Shown here piece after piece: positions 12,842-24,469 of a stretch of 64,000 nt of DNA (positions within the stretch are counted from its first letter, which is position 1; every line of letters starts with the position of its first letter). The translations under genes were made by a program, and so were the position numbers. Origin of the DNA: Otis tarda (Eukaryota; Chordata; Aves; Otidiformes; Otididae); NCBI GenBank assembly GCA_026413225.1, contig CM048552.1, positions 163,444,053-163,508,052 of the forward strand, given 5' to 3'. The notes under the pieces were generated by a model, which worked only from the letters and a program-made list of their open reading frames with translations, was not told the origin of the DNA and searched no databases.

Positions 12842-13936
12842 CGGATATTATCTACCTGGACTTGTCCAAAGCTTTTGACACTGTCCTGCATGACATCCTT
12901 CTCTCTAAACTAGAGAGGCATGGGTTTGATGGAAGGACCACTTGCTAGATAAGGAGTTGGCTGGATGGCCGCACTCAGAGAGTGGTGGTCAACGGCTCAA
13001 TGTCCAAGTGGAGACTGGTCACAAGTGGCATCCCTCAGGGATGCCCGGCCCTGTTGGGCCCGGCCCTGTTCAACATCTTTGTCGGCGACATGGACAGTGG
13101 GATAGACTGCACCCTCAGCAAGTTCGTCAATGACACCAAGCTGTGTGGTGCCGTCGACTCGCTGGAAGGGAGGGATGCCATCCAGAGGGACCTTGACAGG
13201 TTGGAGAGGTGGGCCCGTGCCAACCTCATGAAGTTCAACCAGGCCAAGTGCAAGGTCCTGCACCTGGGTCATGGCAATCCCAGGCACAAATGCAGGCTGC
13301 GTGGAGAATGGATTGAGAGCAGCCCTGAGGAGAAGGACTTGGGAGTGCTGGTGGACGAGAAGCTCAACATGAGCAGGCAATGCAACCTTGTGGCCCAGAA
13401 GGCCAACCACATCCTGGGCTGCATCAAGAGAAGCGTGGCCAGCAGGTTGAGGGAAGTGATTCTCCCCCTCTACTCTGCCCTGGTAAGACCCCGCCTGGAG
13501 TACTGTGTCCAGTTCTGGAGCCCCCAGCATAAGCGGAACATGGACCAGCTGGAGAAGGTCCAGAGGAGGGCCACGAAGAGGAAGGCCTCTTATCAGAGGG
13601 CTGGAGCACCTTTCCTATGAGGACAGGCTGAGAGAGTTGGGGCTGTTCAGCCTGGAGAAGAGGAGGCTCTGGGGAGACCTGATAGCGGTCTTCCAATACC
13701 TCAAGGGGGCCTACAGGAAAGATGGGGAGAGGCTGTTCAGTAGGGCCTGTTGTGATAGGATTAGGGGTAATGGTTTTAAAATAGAGGGATGTAGATTTAG
13801 ATTGGATATTAGGAAAAAATTTTTTACAATGCAAGTTGTAGAACACTGGAACAGGTTGCCCAGAGAGGTGTTGGATGCCTCATCCCTGGAAACGTTCAAG
13901 GCCAGGCTGGATGAGGCTCTGAGCAACCTGATCTAG
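12842..13936 (+). pseudogene. CR1 ORF2 reverse-transcriptase C-terminal half, broken
   Basis: Encodes part of the LINE reverse transcriptase that copies CR1 RNA at the target site. The first palm motif, with the catalytic Asp, is present as [12 protein letters not shown] frame change near 12930-12980 leads into the 212-codon frame 12982-13620. Motif C, normally FADD, reads FVND here, so the first catalytic Asp of the pair is lost. A 15-bp near-tandem duplication at 13043-13071 alters the usual [10 protein letters not shown] block to [11 protein letters not shown]. An insertion containing a perfect 6-bp inverted repeat (13576-13591) shifts the frame, and the C-terminal part ([16 protein letters not shown] to the [29 protein letters not shown] end) continues in the frame of 13505-13936. 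Confidence 0.9.
13576..13591 (+). repeat. Small hairpin insertion in CR1 copy 4
   Basis: AAGAGG-AAGG-CCTCTT: perfect 6-bp arms with a 4-base loop. Other CR1 copies lack most of it and read straight from the ARG-CCACGAAGATG to the ATCAGAGGGCTGG sequence. It breaks the RT frame. Confidence 0.75.
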
Positions 13937-14025
13937 TCGGGGATGTCCCTGCTTCTTGCAGGGGGGTTGGACTAGGTGACCTTTGAAGATCCCTTCCAAC
14001 TCTAACTATTCTATGATTCTATGAG

Positions 14026-14640
14026 TCCTGGTCAAATTTTGCTAGTGAATACACATGCATGCATCATGCACACCAGGACTGGGAAAGATGCAGACATTCA
14101 TACTCTTACTGCAGCCAGCACCAAGAACACTGGCTGTGACCCGTGGCCCTGCTTCAGCCACCAGCATGGAAAACCTCACTCCCTCTTCCCCTGTACATTG
14201 CCTCATCAGTTGGTACAGTCCCACCAACTCTGATCAACATCCTGTACGCCCAGGTCTGCAACGTCATCCCTTGCGAAGTGCTGGTTTGCCTGCAGTTTCT
14301 TGTCAGTGCATCAACTAGTGGGACTGATCGGGTTTGTTTCTGATTATAGTTTTTTAATACGAATTAGTCAGGTTTTATGTCACTGTGTGTTTGTCTCGCT
14401 TCCTTTCCTTATTCTCCCAAGAGAAAAAAAATAAACATTCTCACATCCCACATGCTCTCATTAATTTGTGCCACTGACCAGGTTTGTTCTTGTCATTACC
14501 TCCCTTATCATGTGTTGGTTAAGTTTGTCTCTGTATGTTCTGGTTTGTGGCTCCTTTTAACTGATACTTTTAAAGGAGCATATACGTTCCTCTTACATAT
14601 GCTTACATTATAAACTAACACTTCTTTATCAAGAACAGCC
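14026..14640. other. GC-elevated island right of CR1 copy 4, unassigned
   Basis: C-rich to about 14340, then more mixed sequence with an AATAAA-like site near 14430. Several overlapping open frames on both strands (14021-14233, 14055-14318, 14143-14343, 14377-14613) have no recognisable domain and overlap each other, typical of a low-stop composition. It may be the right half of the repeat split by CR1 copy 4. Confidence 0.35.
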
Positions 14641-14984
14641 AAAAGACTAAGATTCAAGAGCGAAATCGAAATCTAAGATGACAGTTTGTGACTGATAAAA
14701 GGACTGAAGCAGTCCAATTTCCCAGTTATATCAGAATTGGAATTGGAATATAAATTTCATTGGAATGTATAAGTGATAAAGATTGGACTCAGCATAGATT
14801 TGCAGGGTAGAGAGACTTTGTCTGAACTGTTTTGGAGAAGATTACTTGCAAATCCCTTATCAATGCACATGCTCTAGCTATATCCTAAGACCATTCTCTG
14901 AAAAAAAAAGTCCTCTAGGAAGATGGGAGATACCGCATAATGAGTTGCCTTCTGAACAAATGTCTCATCAAAATACTATGCAGC

Positions 14985-15171
14985 CTCTGCATTGTCCTTG
15001 AAACCTTCCTTGGAATTGCCAGGGCCCTGAGAACAACACTGAGTCTTACTGACCCTGACTAGCCTCACCTGGGGCCTCTTCTCATCCGCAGGACCAGGAG
15101 CCCTGTTTCAGCTCAACCCTGAACACTCAGTCCTTGTCTGAAGCAAGTTTTTGGTGTACTTGTGTACTGGG
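14985..15171. other. GC-elevated sequence next to LTR-C fragment, unassigned
   Basis: C-rich stretch directly before the LTR-C fragment; similar composition resumes at 15467-15715. The two may be halves of another old repeat into which the LTR inserted. No family recognised. Confidence 0.35.
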
Positions 15172-15466
15172 TGTAGGTAGCAAGGTTTGGTTTTGGCAGC
15201 AGAGGGGCTGCAGGGGTGGCCTCTTGGAGAGGCCAGGGGCTTTCCCATGCCAGACACAGCTGGTTCCAGCCAGCACCAACAGACCAACCACAGGGCACAG
15301 CTGAGCGCCCCCAGCCAAGATGGTGGTACCTATGTGAAAACTTATTTAAGAAAGCATAAAGTGCTGTCTTATTTTATCCCCCTGTCCTATTGAGGAGGGG
15401 AAGTGAATAAGCAGCTGCATGGGGATGTGGCAGCTGGCCAAAGTCAACGTGCCACAACTTCTTTTC
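15172..15466 (+). mobile_element. Solo LTR of an endogenous retrovirus, LTR-C family, internally deleted
   Basis: The left part matches the copy at 60620-61680: a GGTAGCAAGGTTTGG-like start, GAGAGGCCAGGGGC, AGCTGGTTCCAGC, CAGCCAAGATGGTGGT, then GTGAAAACTTATTTAAG. The sequence then jumps to the LTR 3' end (GTCCTATTGAGGA, GGCCAAAGTCAACGTGCC). About 750 bp of the middle, with the tandem 45-bp repeats and the AATAAA site, is missing. A TATA-like TATTTAAG is at 15343-15350. Confidence 0.8.
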
Positions 15467-18392
15467 AGCCCTGACTCCTTGATGGACCTCAAGTGTGAAC
15501 CATAGCCTTATCTTCAGTCTCTCTCTGACCCCGTCTCCAGCCCTATATCTGGCCCTGTCTCTGGCTGCTCCTGTCAGGACTCCCCTTACCAGGTCCCATC
15601 CTGGGCTTTCCCCAGAAATTTCTGGGGCTCAATGGCACCCTGCATCCTGGCCTCCTCATGAGGCTGCCATGCCCCTGCTGACAGGAGACAATGTGTAACC
15701 ACGATATGGAGAGAAGAAGAGGGAGCATCACAGGGAGGCAAATACTGAAGCTAGAATAATGGAAAAATAGAGGACTTTAAGAAAATAATTTGGTTCATGA
15801 GAAGCTTGAACAGAATTTTTTAGTGGGTAAGATGGCACTGCAACTATTTTGGAGACAAAACATCTGAAAATAAGCTTCTGTAGTATGTTCATCGCCTTAC
15901 TGATTGGAAGAAAGATAAATCATAGCCTTTCCAATGGATAAAATGAGAGTTCTGCTAGGATTAAGTATTTACTTTCCATCTCGATTGAAAAAAATAACTG
16001 TAGAAACAAAGGAATATACTGTTGCTCTTAATGGGAGGAAACATAAGAAATTATTTTTAATAGTATATCTTAACAGAAATTAATTTTAATAGTATTAATA
16101 GAAAAGGACATAATAAACACACAAAAAAATAGTAACATAAAAATATTATACTGAGGAGTTAGGCATAGCTTAAGTGAAAATAGAACAATATTGAATATCA
16201 AGATCCATCAATACCGAGATAGTGCAACAAGCATGTCATTATATTATCACATCATGCAGTCTGCAAATGCTCATCTCCTAACAACTCAGAGCAGATGGTA
16301 GTAATTTGAGATCATATGATTATTTAGAAATACTAAGAGTTGTCTTCAACATATATTTTTGACCAAGATAAAAATTAAGCAATTCTTGTTCAATTAGAAG
16401 TTCCTTATAGCATATTTATATCTAAAATGTTGCAGAAAAATGATACTGATAATGACTTTATATTTCCTTGACAGAAAGATTGCCCCAACAATGATTTTGT
16501 AATAAGTATGAGACAGCAAATTGTTCCTACAGTATAGTGTCTTTATTACGGAGATTAGTGATTTCTGTGATTAAGGTTGCCTCCAAGTTTCCTGCTAAAG
16601 CTTTTTTTTAATATCTTTAAGATTTCACCCTTGAAAATTGCTTTGTCTTGGTAACAGCCAGCTGTAATCTAATTGCAAAGGAGAATGTTTTTTTAAGTTT
16701 GAAGAAAAAATTGAAAATTCATCTGCTTTACCTTTTCATTCCAAAATAATTATTTGAAATGTTGTTTCAGAATAATATATATCTCAGTTTTATCACAGGT
16801 AAAGTAGCCTCTCATGAGTCCTTTGTTAACTTTTTTTTATAAACATCTCTCCTTGCACACTTACATGGGATCTGTTTGTTCCACAGTTATACCATGGTTC
16901 TTTTTTTCTCAATAGAAAAAAAAGTAAATACAAAGCAAAGAATACACAAACCCCTTCGATTTTAGTGTTATTTGCTGTTCTACTTAGTAATCAAGAAATC
17001 TGAAAGTTTCATATTGGAATTGTCTGGCATGTTTCATTGTAAGTCTGGTTATATTTTATTGAAAACATATACGAAAGCTTTAAAAATATATTTGTAATTA
17101 AAAAGGAAAAAAAGTGATACAACAAAGAATATTGTTCTTATATTGAACAGCTTATCCTATTATTCTGATGCTAAGTAAAAAAGTCCACATTTCTGAAATG
17201 ACATTGTCTTTTATTTTTAAATGACTGGATTGCATGAAGTATAAGATAAGCAATATCAACAGGAAAAAAAAACAAAGCAGAATTATGCAAATATATGTCA
17301 TGCATATGCAAAAAGGGATTAAAGTAAGTTTATCAGCCATTTTACTTCTCACTTTTTCCTAGCTTTTCAGTCTCTATTTCTGTTTTCTACAGAAAACAGG
17401 TTGTTTTCTACAACCTAATTCATTTTTATTCTTTCCAAGATGTCTTAGAGTAATAATTCCCTTTTTGTTTCCATTGAATTTAAATCAAACTCCATAGAAT
17501 GTGATTGTCAATAGATTCCCTAAAGTGAACACGAAGGGATTCAGAACTAGAGGACTCACCATGACAAACACCTGTACTGCCTTTGAGACTATGCTATGGA
17601 ATACCAAGCCACAATCTGTTGAGGGCTGGTCAGCTCCATGCAGGCTTTAACCAGCCTTCTGAACCATGTTCCAGTCAGCAGTATAGATTTACCTTAATGA
17701 TGATGGATTTGGTATCTAAAGTTGAGTCTTTCCCTGATTCTTCCCCTAGGGAAAACGATGTATACAATTGTTTACTAATATATGCTATTTATTTTCAAGG
17801 CCAGATTAACAGTGTATTTGAACAAAAGTAGGTAAGCAATTTTGCAGGAGAATTGGTGAATTTTGTGGTAAATATTTCTTGGATTATCATTCTGTTCCAC
17901 AGTCTTATCTAAACCAGTGTAGGCCTTGTTTTAGACATCTAACCCTGAATTAGTTAATTAATTCCTTTTATAGTCAACAGAGGAAATGAAGTAACTCTAG
18001 AGGATAATAAATTTCATCCTGAAGTACGCCAGATAAATCACTGAGTACTTACTGTTACATTTTTCCTGTTGCTTTGAAAGAAGACCATGTTGACTAAGTC
18101 AAAGCTAGGTGTCAATCTGTAAAATCTATTAAATTTCTTGAGACAATTAATACTTTGGTCTCTATGAATTGATTCCACTCATTATCTGACAAAGAAACTA
18201 CATATTGAGCTGTCTGGGTCAGATTTTAAAATAACATTAATTTATCTTTGAAAGAATACGTTTTTAGTGAAAACACTAGTACTTTCCTTCAGAGTATTAA
18301 AATATTAGTTTTCTGTAGAGGCAATTCCTTGGTTTCTGCTCTAAAATATGTTCTGTACCATAGTTAGTTAGGGAATAGGAAAGTGATTTCCG
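15467..18392. other. DNA without a recognised gene
   Basis: 15467-15715 is C-rich and unassigned (see the left neighbour of the LTR). The rest is AT-rich background. Small frames such as 17152-17352 minus and 17583-17831 plus carry no recognisable domain. A near-perfect inverted repeat with 9-bp arms lies at 17380-17399. Confidence 0.55.
17380..17415 (+). repeat. Two adjacent small inverted repeats
   Basis: CTGTTTTCT-AC-AGAAAACAG (9-bp arms, 2-base centre) at 17380-17399, followed at once by GGTTGT-TTTCT-ACAACC (6-bp arms). Short hairpin-forming DNA; no function inferred. Confidence 0.6.
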
Positions 18393-19171
18393 CATAGAAT
18401 CTAAGAATAGTTAGGGTTGGAAGGGACCTTTAAAGGCCATCTAGTCCAACCCACCTGCAAGGAGCAGGGACATCTTCAACTCAACTAAATTGCTCAGAGC
18501 CTCATTCAACCTGGCCTTGAATGTTTCCAGGGATGGGGCATTGTAAAATGGGCTGCATCAAAATCACACCTTCATTGTAAAAAATTTCTTCCTTATAACT
18601 AGTGTAAATCTACCTCCTTCTAGCTTAAAAACATTGCCCCTTGTCCTATCACAACAGGCCCTGCTAAAAAAAGTTTCTCCCCATATTTCTTAGAAGTCCC
18701 CTTTAAGTATGGGAAGACCATTACAAGGTCTCCCCAGAACCTCCTCTTGTCCAGGCTGAGCCCCCCCAACTCTTTCAGTCTGTCCTCATAGGAGAGGTGA
18801 TCCAAACCTCTGATCATCTCCATGGCCCTCCTCTGGACTTGCTTCAACAACTTGCTTGTCCTTCTTACGTTGGAGGCTTCAGAGCTGGATGTAGTACTCC
18901 AGGTGGGGTCTCACCAGAGCAGAGTAGAGGGGCAGAATCACCTCCCTCAACCTGTTGGTCATGCTTCTTTTGACACAGCCCAGGATGCAATTGGTTGTCT
19001 GGGCTGCAAGCACACATTGCCCGCTCATCTTGAGCTTCTTGTCAAATAATACCCCCAAGTCCTTCTCCCCAGGACTGCTCTCTATCCATTCTCCACCCAG
19101 ACTGTATTTGTGCTTGTATTGCCCCAACTCACATTCAGGACCTTGCACTTGTCCTTGTTGAACTTCATGTT
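18393..19171 (-). mobile_element. CR1 LINE, 5'-truncated (copy 5)
   Basis: Minus-strand CR1. The 3' end is at low coordinates (tail 18393-18420, then the CCATCTAGTCCAACCC block) and the element runs up to the RT block at about 19171, where it is truncated. Minus-strand frames 18879-19148 ([24 protein letters not shown]) and 18620-18850 ([23 protein letters not shown]) are consecutive pieces of the RT thumb separated by a frameshift. A deletion or rearrangement near 18535-18575 disrupts the C-terminal [10 protein letters not shown] block. Confidence 0.93.
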
Positions 19172-20721
19172 CATGTATATTATATCCCTTTTAATGGATA
19201 GGATGTATCTATCTTAATGGTTAAAGGAAATAAAAGATATTCAGGTGTATTCTTAAATTTATGGCAATTAAACACCACTTTTCTGTTCCTTAAATTGAAC
19301 ATCTGTAAAATAAATAAGTTAATACTAAGGAGGTTTCTAGTAAAGTGCAGAATGACATTTCTGAATAAATGATCAGGAGCTTTTCTCAGGAAAGTGAAGG
19401 TAAATGAGGACTTTTGGTACAAGTGAATCTTACTCTATAAATTCTACCATTTTACAATAGGAAGTAAATGTCAGAAAAAAAAAACAATTTGCATAGAAAT
19501 TCCTTCACTTGTCTGGAAGCCTTCTACTGAAAACAAAAATGAACAAGTTGCCACAGTTTGTATTTTTAAATAATATAAAAGATAATCTTTTATAATTTAG
19601 ATAATCACAATTATAATAAACTAATAAACTAATACCTCTAGAAAGAATGACAATTTCATGTGGAATGAAATTTTTGGTATCACTTTAGGAACTGAAGGAC
19701 TTTCACCTAAGGCTTATGCTGAGAAGACTAATACATGAAAGATTAAAAGAGTAAAATATCCAGATCTCAATGGAAAAAAATGGTTAGGAAGTGTCATGAC
19801 AATTGTCAAGAAGTAGAGCCAACTGAATTATTCATAATAAATACTATTAATTACAAATTTTGTCCTTTTTCCTATCTGTGAATTGCTTGCAAACTAATGC
19901 TGAGTCTGTGAATGTATTTGTTATTCATATGTATTTGCCTATGGCCTGTTCACAGCTGCTCACATTGACTAGTCACTATTTGTTATTTTTAGTGTATGAT
20001 TGCTCATCTGATATAGTATTGTTGTTGCTTCTAGATTGGCTCACACAGCACTATACTAAATAGGATAACAAAGAATAAGAGATAATGGTGAATTATAACC
20101 ATCGTTCTATGAACAAATTTTAGACAAATAATTATTTGTGCTAACTTCAAAAGATATCCAGGATTCACAGACTTTTTTGGATGGCTAGCTGCAATCTGTG
20201 TAATCAGGAACAATGGACAATAATGGCTCACACAGAACAATTAACTAACTGCTGTGTATTAGTGAAGATATTTGTATATTATAATCTACATTATTTGACC
20301 AGCTGTTCCTACTCTGTTCATATGTGATCACAATGGCTCCCATAATCACATAAGCAGTATTAGTTACTTGGTTGCTAAAAGCTATATTTTGCAGACAAAG
20401 CAGCTTGGTATAATAATAGGAAGTGCTCATTGTAACATACTGACAGCTGGAAGTGGATGATAAATAAAGCAAAGATATTCCAAGCTAAGAAAATATTCTG
20501 AACATTAACAATTCTTACAGAAATTATTACTAGAACACCACCACGGACTCATATTCTTTAGTAACACCAGAAGGGGGAGGGAGGAAAAAGATTGAATAGG
20601 CAAACAAAAACAGTCACGTTTTCAGTTCAAGGGACTGGTTTTAATTGCCACAACGATCTGCAAAAATTTTTATCACTACCAACCATACTGCACCTAACCT
20701 CTAAATGAGTTAAGAAATAGC
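19172..20721. other. AT-rich DNA without a recognised gene
   Basis: Background sequence between two minus-strand CR1 copies. Frames at 19180-19422, 19860-20063, 20031-20240 and 20245-20472 are short, AT-rich and unrecognised. Confidence 0.6.
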
Positions 20722-20821
20722 ATCATAGACTCTTAGAATAGTTTGGGTTGGAAAGAACATTTAAAGGTCATCTGGTCCAACCACCTGCAAGGAGCAGGGA
20801 CATCTTCAACTAGATCAGGTT

Positions 20822-22779
20822 GCTCAGAGCCCTGTCCAACCTGGCCTTGAATGTTTTCAATGATGGAGCCTCTACCACTTCTCTGGACAACCTGTGCCAG
20901 TGTTTCACCACCCTCATTGTAAAAAAAAAATTCCCTATATGCAGTCTACCTCCTACTGGCTTAAAATCATTGCCTCTTGTCATAAGAGAACAGGCCCTGC
21001 TAAAAAGTTTCTCCCTATCTTTCTTAGAAGTCCCCTTTAAGTATGGGAAGGCCATTACAAGGTCTCCCCAGAGCCTGCAGGCTGAACAGCCCCAACTCTC
21101 TCAGCCTGTCCTCATAGGAAAGGTGCTCCAGCCTTCTGATCATCTTTGTGGCCCTCCTCTGGACTTGCTCCAACAGGTCTATGTCCTTATTTTGAAGGCT
21201 CCAAAGCTGGACACAGTACTCTAGGTGGGGTCTCATGAGAGCGGAGTAGAGGGGAAGAATCACTTCCCTCAACCTGCTGGCCACACTCCTCTTGATGCAG
21301 CCCATGATGTAGTTGGCTTTCTGGGCTGCAAGCACAAATGGCTCGTGTTGAGCTTGTCATCCACTACTACCCTCAAGTCCTTCTCCTCAGGGCTGCTTTC
21401 TATCCATTCTCCACCCAGCCTATATTTATGCTTGGGATTGCCATGACCCAGGTGCAGGAACTTGCACTTGGCCTGGTTGAACTTCATGAGGTTTGCATGG
21501 GCCCACCTCTCCAGACTGTCAAGGTCCCTCTGGATGACATCCCTCCCCTCCAGCATGTCGACTGCATCACACAGCTTGGTGTCATCAGCAAACTTGCTGA
21601 GGGTGCACTGTATCCCACTGTCCGTGTCGCAGACAAAGATGTCAAACAAGGCCGGTCCCAATACTGACCCCTGAGGAATGCCCCTCCGTCACTGGACTCC
21701 ACTTGGACATCACTTTGTTGACCACAACTCTCTGAGTGTGGCCATTCAGCCAATTCCTTATCCACCAAGTGGTCCATCCATCAAATCCCTGTCTCTCTTG
21801 CGTAGAGACAAAGACGTTGTGCAGGACAGTGTCAAATGCTTTGCAGAAGTCCAGGTAGATGATGTAATTTGCTTGTCCCTTATCCACTAATGCTGTAATG
21901 CCACTATAGCAGGTCATCAAATTCGTCAGGCATGATTTGCCCTTAGTGAAGCCGTGTTGCCTGCCACCCATCACCTCCCTCTAATCCATGTGCCTTAGCA
22001 TGACTTCCAGGAGACTCTGCTCCATGACCTTGAGAGGCACAGAGGTGAGACTGACTGGTCTGTAGTTCCCTAAGTCTTCCTTGTTTCCCTCTTTAAAAAT
22101 GGGAGTTATGTTACCGCTTTTCCAGTCAGTGGGAACCTCACCAGACTGCCACAATTTTTCAAATATGATGAATAGTGGCTTGGCAACATTATATGCAAGT
22201 TCCCTGAGGACCCACTGATGCATCTCATCAGGTCACATGGACTTGTGAACCCTCAGGTTCCTTAGATGGTCTCAAACCTGCTCTTCTGCTACAGTAAGTA
22301 GTTCTTCATTCTTGCAGTCCCTGCTTTTGCCTTCTACACCTTGGGTGATGTTTGCTAGACCCCCATCAATGCAAACCAAACCAAAAAAATGTCATTGAGT
22401 ACCTCAGCCTTCTTAATGTCCTCAGTAACCAGGTCTCCCATTTCCTTCCAGAGAGGGCTCATATTCTCCCTGGTATTTCTTTTATCCCTGACATACATAA
22501 AGATACTTTTCTTGTTGCCCTTGATGTCGCTGGCTAGGTTTAATTCTGTCAGGATTTTAGCCTTCCTTACCTGATCCCTGGTCACTCGGACAACCTCTCT
22601 GTAATCCTCCCATGTTACGTGTCCTTGCTTCCACCCTCTGTAGGCTTCTTTTTTGTTTTTTAGTTGAGCTAAAAAACAGGAGCTCCATGTTGATCCATGC
22701 AGGCCATCTGGTATTTTTGCCTGACTTCCTCTTTGTTGGGATGCATTGCTCCTGAGCTTGGAGAAGGTGATCTGTGAAT
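20822..22779 (-). pseudogene. CR1 ORF2 reverse-transcriptase domain, broken by frameshifts
   Basis: Reverse transcriptase of copy 6. On the minus strand: linker ([26 protein letters not shown] at 22585-22355), fingers ([32 protein letters not shown] at 22223-21981), palm motif A (YLDFCKAFDTV) and the WLNGHTQRVVV block at 21974-21642, a frameshift, then palm motif C with the catalytic pair intact (SKFADDTKL) at 21661-21269, thumb ([26 protein letters not shown]) at 21335-21024, and the C-terminal [29 protein letters not shown] at 21055-20822. This is the only copy in the window where I see both palm Asp motifs unaltered, but at least four frame changes and the dead endonuclease rule out activity. 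Confidence 0.9.
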
Positions 22780-23560
22780 ATTAACCAACTTTCCTGCACC
22801 CCTCTTTCCTCCAGGGCTTTATCCCATGATACTTTGCCCAGCAGATCCTTGCAGAGGCTAAAAATCTGCTCTCCTGAAGTCCAAAGTAGAAAGCTTGCTG
22901 TGCACCCTCCTTACTGCCCTAAAGATCTTGAACTCCTCCATCTCATGATGACTGCAGCCAAGGCTGCTCTTGAGCTCCACATTCCCCACCAGCCCCTCCT
23001 TGTTGGTGAGAACAAGGTCTAGCATAGCATCATTGGCTCCTCTATCACTTGCAGGAGGAAGTTGTCTTCCACGAATTCCAGGAACCTCCTGCCCTTCCAA
23101 CAGATATCTTGGTGCTTGAAGTCCCCCATGAGGTCCAGGGTTTGTAACTGTGAGGCTGCTTCTATCTGTCCATAGAGGGCTTCATCCGCTCCATCCGCCT
23201 GGTCAGATGGCCTGTAGCAGAGCCCCACTGTAGTATTGTCTGTCTCTGCCCTCCCTTTAATGCTGACCCATAAGATCTCTGTCAGCTCCTCATCCATCCC
23301 CAGGCAGTGCTTCATGCACTCCAGCTGGCTGTTGACATAAAGAGTGACAGCCCCTTCCCTTCTCTCCTGCCTGTCCTTCCTAAAGAGCCTATATCCCTCC
23401 ATTTCAACTACACAGTCATAGAAGCCATCCCACCACATCTCTGTAACGCCAATAAGGTCTTAGCTGTACAGGCATGCACACATCTCTAACACTTCTTGTT
23501 TGTTCCCCATACTACATGTGTTAGCATAGATGCCCTTAAGCCAGGCCCCCGATGAGGCCG
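22780..23560 (-). pseudogene. CR1 ORF2 endonuclease domain (APE type), broken
   Basis: N-terminal ORF2 domain that nicks target DNA to prime reverse transcription. Start-region block NTCSMGNKQEVLE lies near 23510. An in-frame TAA follows just before DLIGVTEMWWDG, in which the catalytic Glu (VTE) is kept. The frame 23019-23438 continues with MEGYRLFRKDRQ and then DLMGDFKHQDICW. The next frame, 22858-23100, holds MLDLVLTNKEGLV and GCSHHEMEEF: the canonical Ser-Asp-His catalytic triplet reads Ser-His-His, so the catalytic Asp is lost. Continuous with the RT downstream. Confidence 0.88.
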
Positions 23561-24469
23561 ACTTGCTGGCTGCAGCAGTTGAAATTCCTTTGAGCTGCAC
23601 TTAAGGCACTCTCCTGCTTACCTGTGATCCCTCCCCAGGTTCTGGGCATCTGTTGCTGGCACTAGAGCCATATTGACAGTAGCGGCATGGATTGAAGTCC
23701 CCTTCCCCCAGCAACTTTACTTTAAAGCTCTCTTTACTAGCTTGGCAAGCCTTTGGCTGAAGACTCTCTTCCCCTTCTCTGTTAGGTGAACCCCATCAGC
23801 CCCCAGCAGACCAGGTTTCTCAAAGAGTCCCGTGATCTAAGTAGCTGAACCCCTGGCTGTGGCACCATTTCTGTAGCCATTTGTTGATTTGCCAGATTCG
23901 AATGGCCCTTTCAGGCCCCTTCCCTTTGACCATGAGGACTGATGAAAAGACTACCTGCACTCCAAAGTCCTTAACCGTTTCTCCCAGGGCTCTGTAATCC
24001 TTCTTAATGCTCCTTAGGCTGCTTCTCACTGTACCACTGGTGCCCATATGAAACAGCAGGAGCAGGTAACAGTCAGTATGAATCCTGGTAGTCTCTTGGT
24101 GACTCCAAGCCTCCGGGAAGCAGCACACCTCTCCAGAGAGTATGTCATGTCAGCAAATGGCTGCCTCAATAATCTCTCAGAAGAGAATCACCCAATACTA
24201 GCACCCGTCACCTCTTCTTGGTTGCACTGGTTGTTACACAAGCAGGTCAGGCTGCCTTGCTCAACTCGAACGTCTCTCCTGATGCACTGGGTCTTTCCTC
24301 TTCAGTCTGCAGAGCAGCAAAGTGGTTCTGCAAGGGCACCTCAGGTTTGAGGGGGAGTACCTTCCTCCTGCTGGCCCATGCCTTCGCAAGTTTCCATTCT
24401 TCTGCATCCATGGCTCGCCTCCCTGCTATGTGTGTCAGTAGGGGAGCTTTTGGCAGTTTGGCTGGGGGC

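Larger units (their letters stand above)
12838..14025 (+). mobile_element. CR1 LINE, 5'-truncated, best-preserved RT of the young copies (copy 4)
   Basis: CR1 starting inside the RT palm at the [14 protein letters not shown] block and continuing through palm motif C, the thumb and the 3' UTR to two ATTCTATG 8-mers ending at about 14025. It is high-identity to copy 1. The upstream endonuclease and ORF1 are missing, so it was dead on arrival. It lies between two C-rich stretches (12480-12837 and 14026-14350) that may be one older repeat. Confidence 0.96.

Noticed and set aside
12982-13620. 212-codon plus-strand open frame
   Set aside because: Part of the CR1 copy 4 reverse transcriptase with an altered catalytic motif (FVND) and frameshifts at both ends.
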